Shown here: positions 9,054-16,610 of the stretch, piece by piece
Layout: the number at the start of each line of letters is the position of its first letter
How positions within the stretch are numbered: the stretch's first letter is position 1
Source of the DNA: Polaribacter sp. NJDZ03
Lineage (GTDB): Bacteria > Bacteroidota > Bacteroidia > Flavobacteriales > Flavobacteriaceae
DNA length: 64,000 bases
NCBI RefSeq assembly: GCF_019263805.1
Contig: NZ_CP079195.1
Location: 3,397,001-3,461,000 of the forward strand
Reading direction: 5' to 3'
The notes under the pieces: model-generated
The model's database searches: none
What the model was told of the DNA's origin: nothing
The model's input: the letters and a program-made list of their open reading frames with translations, nothing else
Program-made: the position numbers and the translations under genes

Positions 9054-9518
9054 TTATGATTTTTTAAAGTTCTTTTCTGCTTTGGCTACTTTCTTTTTTA
9101 GTTTCTCTATTTTTTCTAACCATTTCTGGTTGTCGTTAGGAGATAAGTCACCTTTCTTTTTAAGTTTATTAAATTTTTTGATACCACTTTTTAAGTTGTC
9201 GTTTGCTTTACTTAACTTCTTTTGTGCCTTTACCTTGTTTTTTAAAGCTTTTTCAGCTTTTTTAAGTTTCTTTTCTGACGCCTTTTTTTCTTTGGCTGTT
9301 TTTTTTATAGCATCTATTTTATCTTCATTTATTTTATGAATAGCAAAAATTTCATTTACCTTTTCTGGTTTTAAAGTTTTTGTTACATCAATTTTTGATA
9401 AATAAATAGATTTCCTTTTAACAGTATAAGTGGTGTCTTTATAGACTACTTCTTGTGCATAAGAGGTTGCTGCTAAAAAAAGAGATATTAAAATTAATAG
9501 GGATTGTATTTTTTTCAT
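9054..9518 (-). CDS. Secreted Lys-rich coiled-coil protein, function unknown
   Basis: 154 residues. The signal peptide is MKKIQSLLILISLFLAATSYAQ. The mature part begins EVVYKDTTYTVKRKSIYLSKI and then becomes a lysine-dominated helical region (about residues 75-154) with repeating KKxxKAExxLKxK patterns, likely a coiled coil. I do not recognise a family. An ECF-type promoter resembling those of the SigZ-linked genes near 16 kb lies 26 nt upstream (9541-9571), so it may belong to the same regulon. Confidence 0.75.
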   Translation of the reverse strand: MKKIQSLLILISLFLAATSYAQEVVYKDTTYTVKRKSIYLSKIDVTKTLKPEKVNEIFAIHKINEDKIDAIKKTAKEKKASEKKLKKAEKALKNKVKAQKKLSKANDNLKSGIKKFNKLKKKGDLSPNDNQKWLEKIEKLKKKVAKAEKNFKKS

Positions 9519-9540
9519 AATTGTATTTTATGTCTGTTAC

Positions 9541-9571
9541 TTATTAGACACATAAAATAATAAAAAGTAAC
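9541..9571 (-). promoter_or_regulatory. ECF-type promoter motif (ACTTT-N14-GTCTA), copy C
   Basis: On the minus strand this reads TTACTTT, 14 nt, then GTCTAATAAG. The same CTTT-to-GTCTA spacing and flanking A/T pattern occur at 16057-16089 and 16436-16468. The -10-like GTCTA lies 26 nt before the ATG at 9518. Confidence 0.5.
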
Positions 9572-9739
9572 ATAAAAACATAAAGATAGTTTAGATGTTT
9601 GTAATCTTTTTTCTAATTGTGCTGAAAATTAGTTTATTAATTATAGCAAATACTACTCCTTTAATAAAAGGTTAAGAAAAAGAACCTATTTAAAACTTTT
9701 TTTTTAAAAAAAAATAGAGCTTTTTTTTGGAGTTTTTTT

Positions 9740-10471
9740 TTAGAAACTCAATTGTTCTTTAAATAAATAGGATTGTCTTCTAGAAATTTCGATTTCTTCG
9801 CCAGAATTCATTTCTATTTTTAACTTTCCGTTAAACCAAGAAACTACTTTTTTAACATGATTAATGTTAATTATTTGTTGTCTGTTAGCTCTAAAAAATA
9901 CTTCAGTTGGTAGTTTTTCTTCTACTTGTGCTAGAGATTTATAAATTAATGGCTTTTTGTCTTCAAAGTAGACTCGTGTGTAATTGCCAACAATTTCAAA
10001 TAACGAAATATATTTTAACTTTACCAACCAACAATTTTCTCCGTCTTTAATAAAAATTTGTTTATCTAAACTTAAGGCATTTTCATTTTTAATGATAGGT
10101 GTTGCGTTGTTATTGATACTTTCAAATATTTTCTCAATACTTTTAGAAAAACGTTTTTGATTAATTGGTTTTAATAGGTAATCAAAAGCATTGTATTCAA
10201 AAGATTTAATTGCATACTCATCAAAAGCAGTGGTAAAAATAGTAAGAGGAACTTCATCTAACATTTCTAAGAGTTCAAAACCATCTTTTTCAGGCATATT
10301 TATATCTAAAAAGAGTAAGTTGGGTTTTGTTTCATTTATCAGCTTAAAACCGTCATCTACATTTTCTGCTTCTCCTAAAATTTCAATTTCTTTGTGTACT
10401 TTCATGAGCTCTTTTAACTCATTACGAGCCAAACGAGAATCTTCTACAATAACTGCTTTTAACTTTATCAT
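9740..10471 (-). CDS. LytTR-type response regulator
   Basis: 243 residues: an N-terminal receiver domain with phospho-acceptor Asp56 (LLFLDINMPEKDG), acidic residues at VIVED, and TTAFDEYAIKSFEYNAFDYL; then a LytTR DNA-binding domain (about residues 135-240) with the FRANRQQIININHVKKV block. It acts as a transcription factor controlled by the kinase whose 3' end it overlaps by 4 nt. Targets are not evident. Confidence 0.93.
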   Translation of the reverse strand: MIKLKAVIVEDSRLARNELKELMKVHKEIEILGEAENVDDGFKLINETKPNLLFLDINMPEKDGFELLEMLDEVPLTIFTTAFDEYAIKSFEYNAFDYLLKPINQKRFSKSIEKIFESINNNATPIIKNENALSLDKQIFIKDGENCWLVKLKYISLFEIVGNYTRVYFEDKKPLIYKSLAQVEEKLPTEVFFRANRQQIININHVKKVVSWFNGKLKIEMNSGEEIEISRRQSYLFKEQLSF

Positions 10472-11532
10472 ATTAATGGAATCTTAATCGTTGCAATGAC
10501 CTGATTGTCTACTTCTACTAATCTAAAATTAGCGGCTTCACCATAGAGTAGTTTTAACCTCTTTTTAATGTTTTTTATACCTAATTGAGTTCCTTTTTCA
10601 CCTTTTTGTAAGGTTCCAGAATTTATAACTTCAATTTGCAATTGACTACTTTCTATAGCAGTCGATAAGCTTATAGAGCCTCCTTGTTTTAAATTAGAAA
10701 TTCCGTGTTTCAATGCGTTTTCAATTAACATTTGAATAATCATTGGTGGAATTTGTTTGCTTAAAGAATCTTTATCAATATGAGTTTCGAACTGTAAACG
10801 ATCTTCGAACTGAATTTTAGAAATAGCAATATAATTTTCTACCATTTCTAATTCATCTTCTAAAGAAATAGCGTTTAGATCACTTTTTGTAAGTGAATAG
10901 CGTAACGTTTCAGATAAACTAGTAAGCATATTTCTAGCTTTAGTAACATCTTCTAACATAAGTCCACGTATATTATTTAAGCTGTTAAACATAAAATGTG
11001 GGTTTATTTGTCCTTTTAAAGTGTTTAATTGAGATTCTTTTAAGGTGGCTTTTAATTGCAGTTGTTTAATCTGCACTGTTTTTAATTGATGGTAAATCTT
11101 AATGGTTAAAAAAATAAACAGCCAGATAACAAATAAGGTTGCAAAATAAAATACATTATAAATTTTACCAGTAAAAGTTACTTCTGAAGTAGGTTGATAC
11201 TTTGTGTATGCTTTTACAAAATCTAGTATAGGCCAAATAAACAATGAATACAAAGCTTGTACAATTGTGAAGATTATAAAAATTTTCCAAGTGATTCTTT
11301 TCCAGTTGCTATTAAAATTTATTTTTTTATCAATAAAAAAAGAGATTGTAAATGAAAATATAAAGGCTAATATAGTACATGCAATAGTTTCTAGCCAATA
11401 AAATAAGACACGTTCTGGTGGCAGTACTTCTCCAGAAAGAAATAGTTTTGGTCCTGCTAATGTAGAGGTAAACAAAAGGAACCATCCAATGAGGTTGAAT
11501 AGTATATAAAATCTTTTTAAAGATAAATTCAT
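10468..11532 (-). CDS. LytS-type sensor histidine kinase
   Basis: 354 residues. Four predicted membrane helices (about residues 8-28, 44-66, 82-102, 127-146) are followed by a short helix and a His_kinase domain (PF06580 type) with phospho-acceptor His179 in GQINPHFMFNSLNN. The ATPase region has MIIQMLIENALKHGISNLKQ and GTQLGIKNIKKRLKLLYG. It overlaps the downstream response regulator by 4 nt, so the two form one operon. No separate sensor domain is present; sensing is probably through the membrane region. Confidence 0.93.
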   Translation of the reverse strand: MNLSLKRFYILFNLIGWFLLFTSTLAGPKLFLSGEVLPPERVLFYWLETIACTILAFIFSFTISFFIDKKINFNSNWKRITWKIFIIFTIVQALYSLFIWPILDFVKAYTKYQPTSEVTFTGKIYNVFYFATLFVIWLFIFLTIKIYHQLKTVQIKQLQLKATLKESQLNTLKGQINPHFMFNSLNNIRGLMLEDVTKARNMLTSLSETLRYSLTKSDLNAISLEDELEMVENYIAISKIQFEDRLQFETHIDKDSLSKQIPPMIIQMLIENALKHGISNLKQGGSISLSTAIESSQLQIEVINSGTLQKGEKGTQLGIKNIKKRLKLLYGEAANFRLVEVDNQVIATIKIPLI

Positions 11533-11886
11533 GTATTATGAGTTCTGTTAATCAAACTTACAATTTTAAATTAAAGATTATTTTCTTCTAATTTATTATT
11601 TCCATCTTTAATAGATGTATTAGATTAATATTTGAAAAACGAATTGAATTGTTGTTTCAACTATTTCTATTACTGCTGTTACAATTATAATCATAATTTA
11701 TTATTTTTTAATGATATTGTAAATGTAGATAAGACAGTTCCTTTTTAATTTAATAATATGATAAGCGGTAATTTAAATGTGAGCAACGGAAAGCTTCTTT
11801 AATAAATAGAATAAGGAATCATGTTTATTAGAAGAATTTTACAAGAGGTTGAAAATCAGCAATAAAACCTGTTTTAAAGTTGAATA
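11533..11886. other. Intergenic region with one possible 24-residue hydrophobic ORF
   Basis: 354 bp between the kinase start and the monooxygenase stop. The only structure I see is a minus-strand ORF at 11620-11694 that would give MIIIVTAVIEIVETTIQFVF plus four residues, a single hydrophobic segment with acidic residues. It has no recognisable family and may be chance in AT-rich DNA. No clear terminator follows the monooxygenase. Confidence 0.3.
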
Positions 11887-13344
11887 TTATACTTCTTTTT
11901 CCTTTCTATGTTTGCCTCTAGGCCCATCACCTTTATAAAGTACAATTTTAGAATGTAGTAATTGTGCCGCGTCTGCAGAACTTTTTACTTTAGAAGTACT
12001 ACGTGTTAACATTTCATCTTCAAATTTAATGAGTACACTTTTTCGTATTCCAACTTCTTTCCATTTAGATGATAATTTGCAGTTTTTAGTAACGCTTCTT
12101 GCAAGTGAAAGTGCATCTAACAAAGCTTGGTTTGCACCTTGTCCTTTAAAGGGGCTCATTGGGTGAGCTGCATCTCCAATTAGTGTTACTTTAGTTTCTT
12201 TTTCTAACAATTTAGCATTTAGTAATTCTCTATCGTATACAGGGTAACCAGATATTTGAGCTTCATTCGTGGCAGCAACAATTTGAGGAATAGGGCTGTG
12301 CCATTGCGTTCTTTTACACGCTTCTTCCTTTAACGCTTTTGTTCCTTTAACATTAAGTTCTTTTGCTTTTTCTTCTGATAAAGGAAAGCTAAGTTGCCAC
12401 ATAATACTTTCTGAATCGAAAGGCATCACGTAGATGCGCTCATTACCATTAGCCGTTTGAAAAACGGTAGCGGAATCTAATAAAGGGCTTTCAATTCCTG
12501 ATAGATTTTTTAGAGGACAAATGCCTAAAATAACAATACAGTCTAAGTAGCGTAAAGGAGAAATATTGTCACCAATTAACAGTTTTCTTACAGTACTTCT
12601 AATTCCGTCTGCACCAACAATTAGGTCTGCTTTTTCTGTTATAATTTTGTCATTTACGTTAAAGTTTAGAAGAATGTTTCCATCTTCTTGCTCTTTGTAA
12701 TCTAATAATTGATGTCCCCATTTTAGGCTATCGGTATTGCCCAACTGCTCTAGCAAAGCCAAACGTAAAGATTGTCTTGCAATGTGAATATTGGTTCGTT
12801 TTGGTGCTACTTTTGTTTCTGATCGTCCCCATTTTCTAATTCCCCATTCGCCAATTATTTCTCCTTTAGTAGTATGAACTACGTGTCTGGTAGATGTAAT
12901 TCCGTCTTTTAGATTTACAATACCTAAACCTGCCATTGCTTTGCTTGCTTGTTGTAAAGTAAGTCCGTAACCTTGTGAGCGAGTATCAAAATTAACATCT
13001 CGTTCATAAAGTGTAAAAGGAATTCCTCGATGTAAACATGCAACAGCGAGTGCAACGCCTCCGATTCCACCACCAATAATAGCTATATGTGGGTAGTTTT
13101 TTGTGTCAACAACCGGAAGATTATTTGATTTCATAAGTCCGGTTCCTTTACATTTACCGCACGTTTGTAGTTGTCCCTTAGGTAAAACTGGAGTGGGTAT
13201 TTTTCCATTAGATTTTTCAAATTGTTCTAATGAGTTTTTATAAATGAGTCGTGTTTTTTTAGGAAGACTTTTCCTTTTTTTACCTGTGCCTTTACAGTTT
13301 TTGCAAGTATTCCAATAATTATTTATGTGTTCAGTACTTTCCAC
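11887..13344 (-). CDS. FAD-dependent monooxygenase with N-terminal DnaJ-like zinc finger
   Basis: 485 residues from a GTG start at 13344. Residues 1-75 carry two CxxCxGxG repeats (Cys14/17 in CKNCKGTG and Cys62/65 in CGKCKGTG), enough for one DnaJ-type zinc site. Residues 86 onward are a PHBH-type flavoprotein hydroxylase: FAD motif IIGGGIGGVALAVACLHRG, the DG motif LIVGADGIRSTVRKLL, and GDAAHPMSPFKGQGANQALLD. Such enzymes insert oxygen into aromatic or polyketide-like substrates with NAD(P)H. The start codon overlaps the stop of the upstream methyltransferase by 1 nt (TAGTG), indicating translational coupling. The zinc-finger fusion is unusual; the substrate is unknown. Confidence 0.85.
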   Translation of the reverse strand: MESTEHINNYWNTCKNCKGTGKKRKSLPKKTRLIYKNSLEQFEKSNGKIPTPVLPKGQLQTCGKCKGTGLMKSNNLPVVDTKNYPHIAIIGGGIGGVALAVACLHRGIPFTLYERDVNFDTRSQGYGLTLQQASKAMAGLGIVNLKDGITSTRHVVHTTKGEIIGEWGIRKWGRSETKVAPKRTNIHIARQSLRLALLEQLGNTDSLKWGHQLLDYKEQEDGNILLNFNVNDKIITEKADLIVGADGIRSTVRKLLIGDNISPLRYLDCIVILGICPLKNLSGIESPLLDSATVFQTANGNERIYVMPFDSESIMWQLSFPLSEEKAKELNVKGTKALKEEACKRTQWHSPIPQIVAATNEAQISGYPVYDRELLNAKLLEKETKVTLIGDAAHPMSPFKGQGANQALLDALSLARSVTKNCKLSSKWKEVGIRKSVLIKFEDEMLTRSTSKVKSSADAAQLLHSKIVLYKGDGPRGKHRKEKEV

Positions 13345-14165
13345 TATTTTTTTACAGCAATCATCATGTGTGGACTAAAAGGTAGTAAATACTCATCATT
13401 TTGAGTAAGATTTTGCAATGCTTTTAATGTTTTCGATTTTTTCTTATCTAACATATTTGCAAAATACTCATTGTCTAACCAGATCATTCCCTCAACAGCA
13501 AAAAGGTTTATAAAGTTGAGGTTTTGCTCTAAAAACTCTGCTTTTAGTCCTGCTGGTTTGTGGTAAAAAGCATCAGCTAATAAAAAAGGAAAATCTTTTG
13601 GCGCATCATGAACTCCTGTAGTCAATTCTTCTTTACACATATTAAAAAAAGAGTTGGCATGTATCATCCCATTCATTAGACCAACAACAGTAGAAGCTGT
13701 TGCGTTAATAGCAAAGCCTAAAATAATTCCGCCTTTTTTTAAGACTCTTTTCGCTTCAATAATAGCTGCAACTCTGTCTTCTCTTTTTTGTAAATGATAT
13801 AAAGGTCCGTGTAAAATTACCAAATCTGCAACATTGTCTTCAAAAGGTAAATTTTTAGCTTCACCTATGGCAACAGAAAAAGGATTTTTTAATTTTTTGG
13901 ATCTTTTTTCGGCCAATTTTATGTGCTTTAAAACAGGTTCTACTAAATGAACGGTATGGTTATTTTTTGCCAACCATTCAGAATATTTACCGGTTCCACC
14001 ACCAACATCAATAATTTTAGATTTTGGGTTAGAAATATGTAACTGTATGAGGTCTTTTATACGCTCAAATTCAAAAATACCCATACCTTTTTCTAGTCTG
14101 GTTTCTTCTGATGCTTTGTTGTAAAAATTGTCTAATTCTTTACTGATAAGAGTTTTGTTTTTCAC
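13344..14165 (-). CDS. Class I SAM-dependent methyltransferase
   Basis: 273 residues. Motif I is IIDVGGGTGKYSEWLA (about residues 60-75), followed by an acidic strand end in HTVHLVEPVL, motif IV DLVILHGPLYHLQ, and post-motif KKGGIILGFAINATAS. This is a Methyltransf_11/25-type fold acting on a small molecule more likely than on DNA. The gene is translationally coupled to the following flavin monooxygenase, so the two probably modify the same compound, for example in detoxification or a small tailoring pathway. That pairing is inference. Confidence 0.85.
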   Translation of the reverse strand: MKNKTLISKELDNFYNKASEETRLEKGMGIFEFERIKDLIQLHISNPKSKIIDVGGGTGKYSEWLAKNNHTVHLVEPVLKHIKLAEKRSKKLKNPFSVAIGEAKNLPFEDNVADLVILHGPLYHLQKREDRVAAIIEAKRVLKKGGIILGFAINATASTVVGLMNGMIHANSFFNMCKEELTTGVHDAPKDFPFLLADAFYHKPAGLKAEFLEQNLNFINLFAVEGMIWLDNEYFANMLDKKKSKTLKALQNLTQNDEYLLPFSPHMMIAVKK

Positions 14166-14211
14166 TTTAAATGTTTAAAAGATAAAAGTAAATAATTATA
14201 AACATTAAATT

Positions 14212-14291
14212 GTCATTCTAAAGAAAGAATGAAGAGAAATCTATTTAAAAAACAGAGGTATCAATCATTTCTCAATATAAATTGAGAAATG
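14212..14291. repeat. Intergenic repeat of the GTCATTC type with hairpin
   Basis: Starts TGTCATTCTAAAGAAAGAAT and continues into GAAGAGAAATCT, a pattern resembling the dispersed GTCATTC...AATCT repeats of Flavobacteriia. It is followed by a hairpin with arms ATTTCTCAA / TTGAGAAAT at 14264-14290. It lies between the dienelactone hydrolase stop and the methyltransferase start. Confidence 0.45.
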
Positions 14292-14339
14292 GTTGTGTAT
14301 AAATATATTGCTTTGCTATTATTGCTAGCAATGATAAAA

Positions 14340-15230
14340 TTATCCTTTTAAATGCTTGTTAAAAAAATCGATGGTTCTTTTCCAAGATAAATCAGCAGCA
14401 GCTTCGTTATATCTAGGTGTTGTATTGTTATGAAACCCATGGTTTACATCTGGATAAAAATAAGCTTCGTGTTCAATATTATTTTCATTTAAAACTGCTT
14501 CAAAATCTGGCCACCCCTCATTTACTCTTTTATCTAATGCGGCATATTGAAGTAACAGTGGAGCTTTAATTTTTGCAGCATCTTCTTTTTCTGGTTGTCT
14601 TCCGTAATATGGAACGGCAGCTGCTAATTCTGGTATTCTTACTGCCATCATATTAGAAATCCATCCGCCAAAGCAAAAACCAACAACAGCTACTTTTCCG
14701 TTACAATCTTTATGCGTTTTTAGGTAGTTGTAGCCAGCAATAAAATCTTCTAACATTTCTCCTTGGTCTCTTTTATTTTGCATATCTCTACCATCATCAT
14801 CATTACCAGGATATCCTCCCATTGGAGAAAGTGCATCTGGTGCTAAGGTTATAAAGTCTTCTAAGGCAGCTCTTCTACCAACATCTTTTATATATGGGTT
14901 TAAGCCTCGGTTTTCATGAACAACTATAATACCAGGTAATTTACCTTTGGCATCTTTAGGAATGGAGAGTAAACCTGTCATTTTCTTTCCACCTTTAGGA
15001 GATTCGTAATGAATGGTTTCTGAAGTTAATCTTGGGTCTGTAGGGGATACTAAAATAGCATCTACATAATTAGGAGAAATAAAACTTAATAAAGCAGGTA
15101 ATGTAATTGCCCCAACAGCATATAATGATAATTTTTTTAGAAATTGTTTTCGGTCTATTTTGTTATGCGCATAATCATCATATAAGTCAAATACTTCTTG
15201 ACTAATATCTTCTTTTTTAAGTGCTGCCAT
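14340..15230 (-). CDS. Dienelactone hydrolase-family protein with N-terminal export-like segment
   Basis: 296 residues. The alpha/beta-hydrolase core has the Cys nucleophile at residue 186 in VVGFCFGGW, Asp233 in AALDKRVNEG and His264 in DVNHGFHN, the dienelactone hydrolase triad, plus VVHENRGL near residue 104. An extra N-terminus (1-58) has KIDRKQFLKKLSLYAVGAITL, resembling a Tat-type signal with RK in place of RR. It may hydrolyse lactones or esters in the envelope. It lies 65 nt downstream of the SigZ-like sigma gene in the same orientation. Confidence 0.88.
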   Translation of the reverse strand: MAALKKEDISQEVFDLYDDYAHNKIDRKQFLKKLSLYAVGAITLPALLSFISPNYVDAILVSPTDPRLTSETIHYESPKGGKKMTGLLSIPKDAKGKLPGIIVVHENRGLNPYIKDVGRRAALEDFITLAPDALSPMGGYPGNDDDGRDMQNKRDQGEMLEDFIAGYNYLKTHKDCNGKVAVVGFCFGGWISNMMAVRIPELAAAVPYYGRQPEKEDAAKIKAPLLLQYAALDKRVNEGWPDFEAVLNENNIEHEAYFYPDVNHGFHNNTTPRYNEAAADLSWKRTIDFFNKHLKG

Positions 15231-15295
15231 TTTGTACGTTTTTTGCTATTATAATTTCAACTAAGATAAATAATAAGATGAAATTTGTCGTTAAA

Positions 15296-15835
15296 TTACT
15301 TACAAACTTTGCAATCTCCTTTTTCTTTAATTTCACCAACCAAATTACCTTTTTCATTTAAAACAAAACCACAGCAATCCATAAAACCTTGTGCTATTAA
15401 TTTTCTTGCACGCTGAATTTGAGATTTTGTAGTTGGTAAAGATTGTTTTAATTGATCTGCAACTTCTTGTTGTTTCATCCCTTTTATATCCGAAAGAAAT
15501 AAAGGATCTCTGTACTTTTTTGGTAAATGTTCTAGTATGCCTCTTAAACAATCTTTTTCTGTATGTTCTTCTTTTAGAATAGTCGTTTCTGCTTCAAAAT
15601 TGGCTATTTCAAAAGTTTTATTGTTAGATTTCCAATAATCTAAAATAGAATTTCTAGCCACTGTAAAACACCAAGGTTTTAGTTTTGTAATATCTTTTAA
15701 AGTATGCAGTTTTGTGTGAATTTTAATAAAAGTATCCTGCAAAATATCATCAGTAATAGCAGTGTCTTTTACTTTGCTGATAATAAATCGTTTTAAATCT
15801 TCAGAATATAAAGTCCAAACTTCTTTTGTAGTCAT
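15296..15835 (-). CDS. sigZ: SigZ-like ECF RNA polymerase sigma factor
   Basis: 179 residues. Region 2 includes DDILQDTFIKIHTKLHTLKD and KPWCFTVARNSILDYWK; region 4 includes LPKKYRDPLFLSDIKGMKQQ and a helix-turn-helix ending SQIQRARKLIAQGF. The C-terminus is Cys-rich: DCCGFVLNEKGNLVGEIKEK followed by CKVC, as in SigZ-type factors, which could sense redox or metal. No anti-sigma gene is adjacent. The 33-residue Cys-rich peptide lies just upstream and DUF3703 beyond it, both behind near-identical ECF-type promoters that are candidates for autoregulation. Confidence 0.88.
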   Translation of the reverse strand: MTTKEVWTLYSEDLKRFIISKVKDTAITDDILQDTFIKIHTKLHTLKDITKLKPWCFTVARNSILDYWKSNNKTFEIANFEAETTILKEEHTEKDCLRGILEHLPKKYRDPLFLSDIKGMKQQEVADQLKQSLPTTKSQIQRARKLIAQGFMDCCGFVLNEKGNLVGEIKEKGDCKVCK

Positions 15836-15857
15836 GCAGTGTTTTAATTTCTAAAAA

Positions 15858-15927
15858 GACATTCCGAATTAAAGAATGATTGAAGTTTTTTTGATGAAAT
15901 TCCTTCTCAAAATTAATTCGGAATGAC
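15858..15927. repeat. Inverted repeat between sigZ and the Cys-rich peptide
   Basis: Arms GACATTCCGAATTAA (15858-15872) and TTAATTCGGAATGAC (15913-15927) match over all but one base, with a 40-nt spacer. It looks like a member of the dispersed GTCATTCCGAATT repeat family of these genomes. If transcribed, the long stem could attenuate sigZ relative to the upstream peptide gene. Confidence 0.55.
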
Positions 15928-15933
15928 TATTAT

Positions 15934-16035
15934 TTAACAGTTACAATTATTACATGTACAGTTTGTACAAGTACAATTCTTACAATCTCCGGTTTTACAA
16001 CCATCACAATTACAGTTACAATTTGTATTTTTCAT
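15934..16035 (-). CDS. 33-residue metallothionein-like Cys-rich peptide
   Basis: A short open frame from the ATG at 16035 to the TAA at 15934. The peptide starts MKNTNCNCNCDGCKTGDCKN and ends in alternating C-T/N-C units; 11 of 33 residues are Cys (positions 6, 8, 10, 13, 18, 21, 23, 26, 28, 31, 33), with no aromatic residues. CxC and CxxC spacing and the lack of hydrophobic residues are what metal-thiolate peptides look like. A promoter-like element lies 22 nt upstream, and the same element precedes the neighbouring DUF3703 gene. It is transcribed toward sigZ. It could bind Cu, Zn or Cd, or be a thiol sensor; this is inference from composition and context. Confidence 0.65.
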   Translation of the reverse strand: MKNTNCNCNCDGCKTGDCKNCTCTNCTCNNCNC

Positions 16036-16056
16036 AATATTATATTTTAATGTTCA

Positions 16057-16089
16057 TCTAATAGACTGAGTTTTATTTAAAAAGATGCA
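16057..16089 (-). promoter_or_regulatory. ECF-type promoter motif (ATCTTT-N14-GTCTA), copy A
   Basis: On the minus strand: TGCATCTTT, A/T-rich spacer, GTCTATTAGA. Nearly the same sequence recurs at 16436-16468, with identical bases in both putative boxes and flanks. It lies directly before the Cys-rich peptide. A GTC-containing -10 is typical of ECF sigma targets, and the adjacent sigma factor is the obvious candidate. Confidence 0.6.
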
Positions 16090-16094
16090 TTAAT

Positions 16095-16430
16095 TTAATA
16101 AAATTTTTTTAATTCTTTTCTAATAGGTATTATTTTTACAGGAGATATATTGGTGCCCCCTGTGTTACCTTTTGGAACCCAGATTACTGTAAATAAAATA
16201 GCTGCAAATATTCTTAAGACTTGCCCAATAATTTCTTTACTGTTTTTGGTTTTAATACCAAATATAAGCATGTAATAGTGGCTTAAAGTATGTTTGTACA
16301 AATTATTTTGACCTAAAACATGTGCGTTTTCTAAATGATAAAAAGCTGTTTTATATTCCTTTTTAGCTAGTGCTATTTTTGCGATGTTTAATTGTTTATA
16401 GAATTCTGATTTTAATTTTTGAAGCCTCAT
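16095..16430 (-). CDS. DUF3703 family protein
   Basis: 111 residues matching the DUF3703 pattern: AFYHLENAHVLGQ near residue 30-42, HTLSHYYMLIFG, EIIGQVLRI, a hydrophobic segment, then the conserved GNTGGTNISPVKIIPI near the C-terminus. DUF3703 proteins are often encoded beside heavy-metal resistance genes; function is not known. Here it is 59 nt upstream of the Cys-rich peptide, in the same orientation, which fits a metal or thiol stress role. The promoter motif ends only about 5 nt before the ATG, so the mRNA may be nearly leaderless. Confidence 0.82.
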   Translation of the reverse strand: MRLQKLKSEFYKQLNIAKIALAKKEYKTAFYHLENAHVLGQNNLYKHTLSHYYMLIFGIKTKNSKEIIGQVLRIFAAILFTVIWVPKGNTGGTNISPVKIIPIRKELKKFY

Positions 16431-16435
16431 GTTTT

Positions 16436-16468
16436 TCTAATAGACAAAGCATTATTTATAAAGATGCA
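16436..16468 (-). promoter_or_regulatory. ECF-type promoter motif (ATCTTT-N14-GTCTA), copy B
   Basis: On the minus strand: TGCATCTTT, A/T-rich spacer, GTCTATTAGA. It is almost identical to the element at 16057-16089 and directly abuts the DUF3703 start. Confidence 0.6.
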
Positions 16469-16610
16469 GAAAATCACAAAAAACTATTATTACCAAGCCA
16501 ATTTTGCTCCAATAAAATGGTTCGTTTTTACAAAAATAAAACGATTTTTTTATTAGAGTATTGACGATTGCTTATTTTAGCTTATTCTAACATTTACTAT
16601 TTTAGCTTTT

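Noticed and set aside
9082..9339. Plus-strand Phe-rich frame
   Set aside because: Antisense to the Lys-rich secreted protein; poly-Lys codons read backwards give poly-Phe. No support as a gene.
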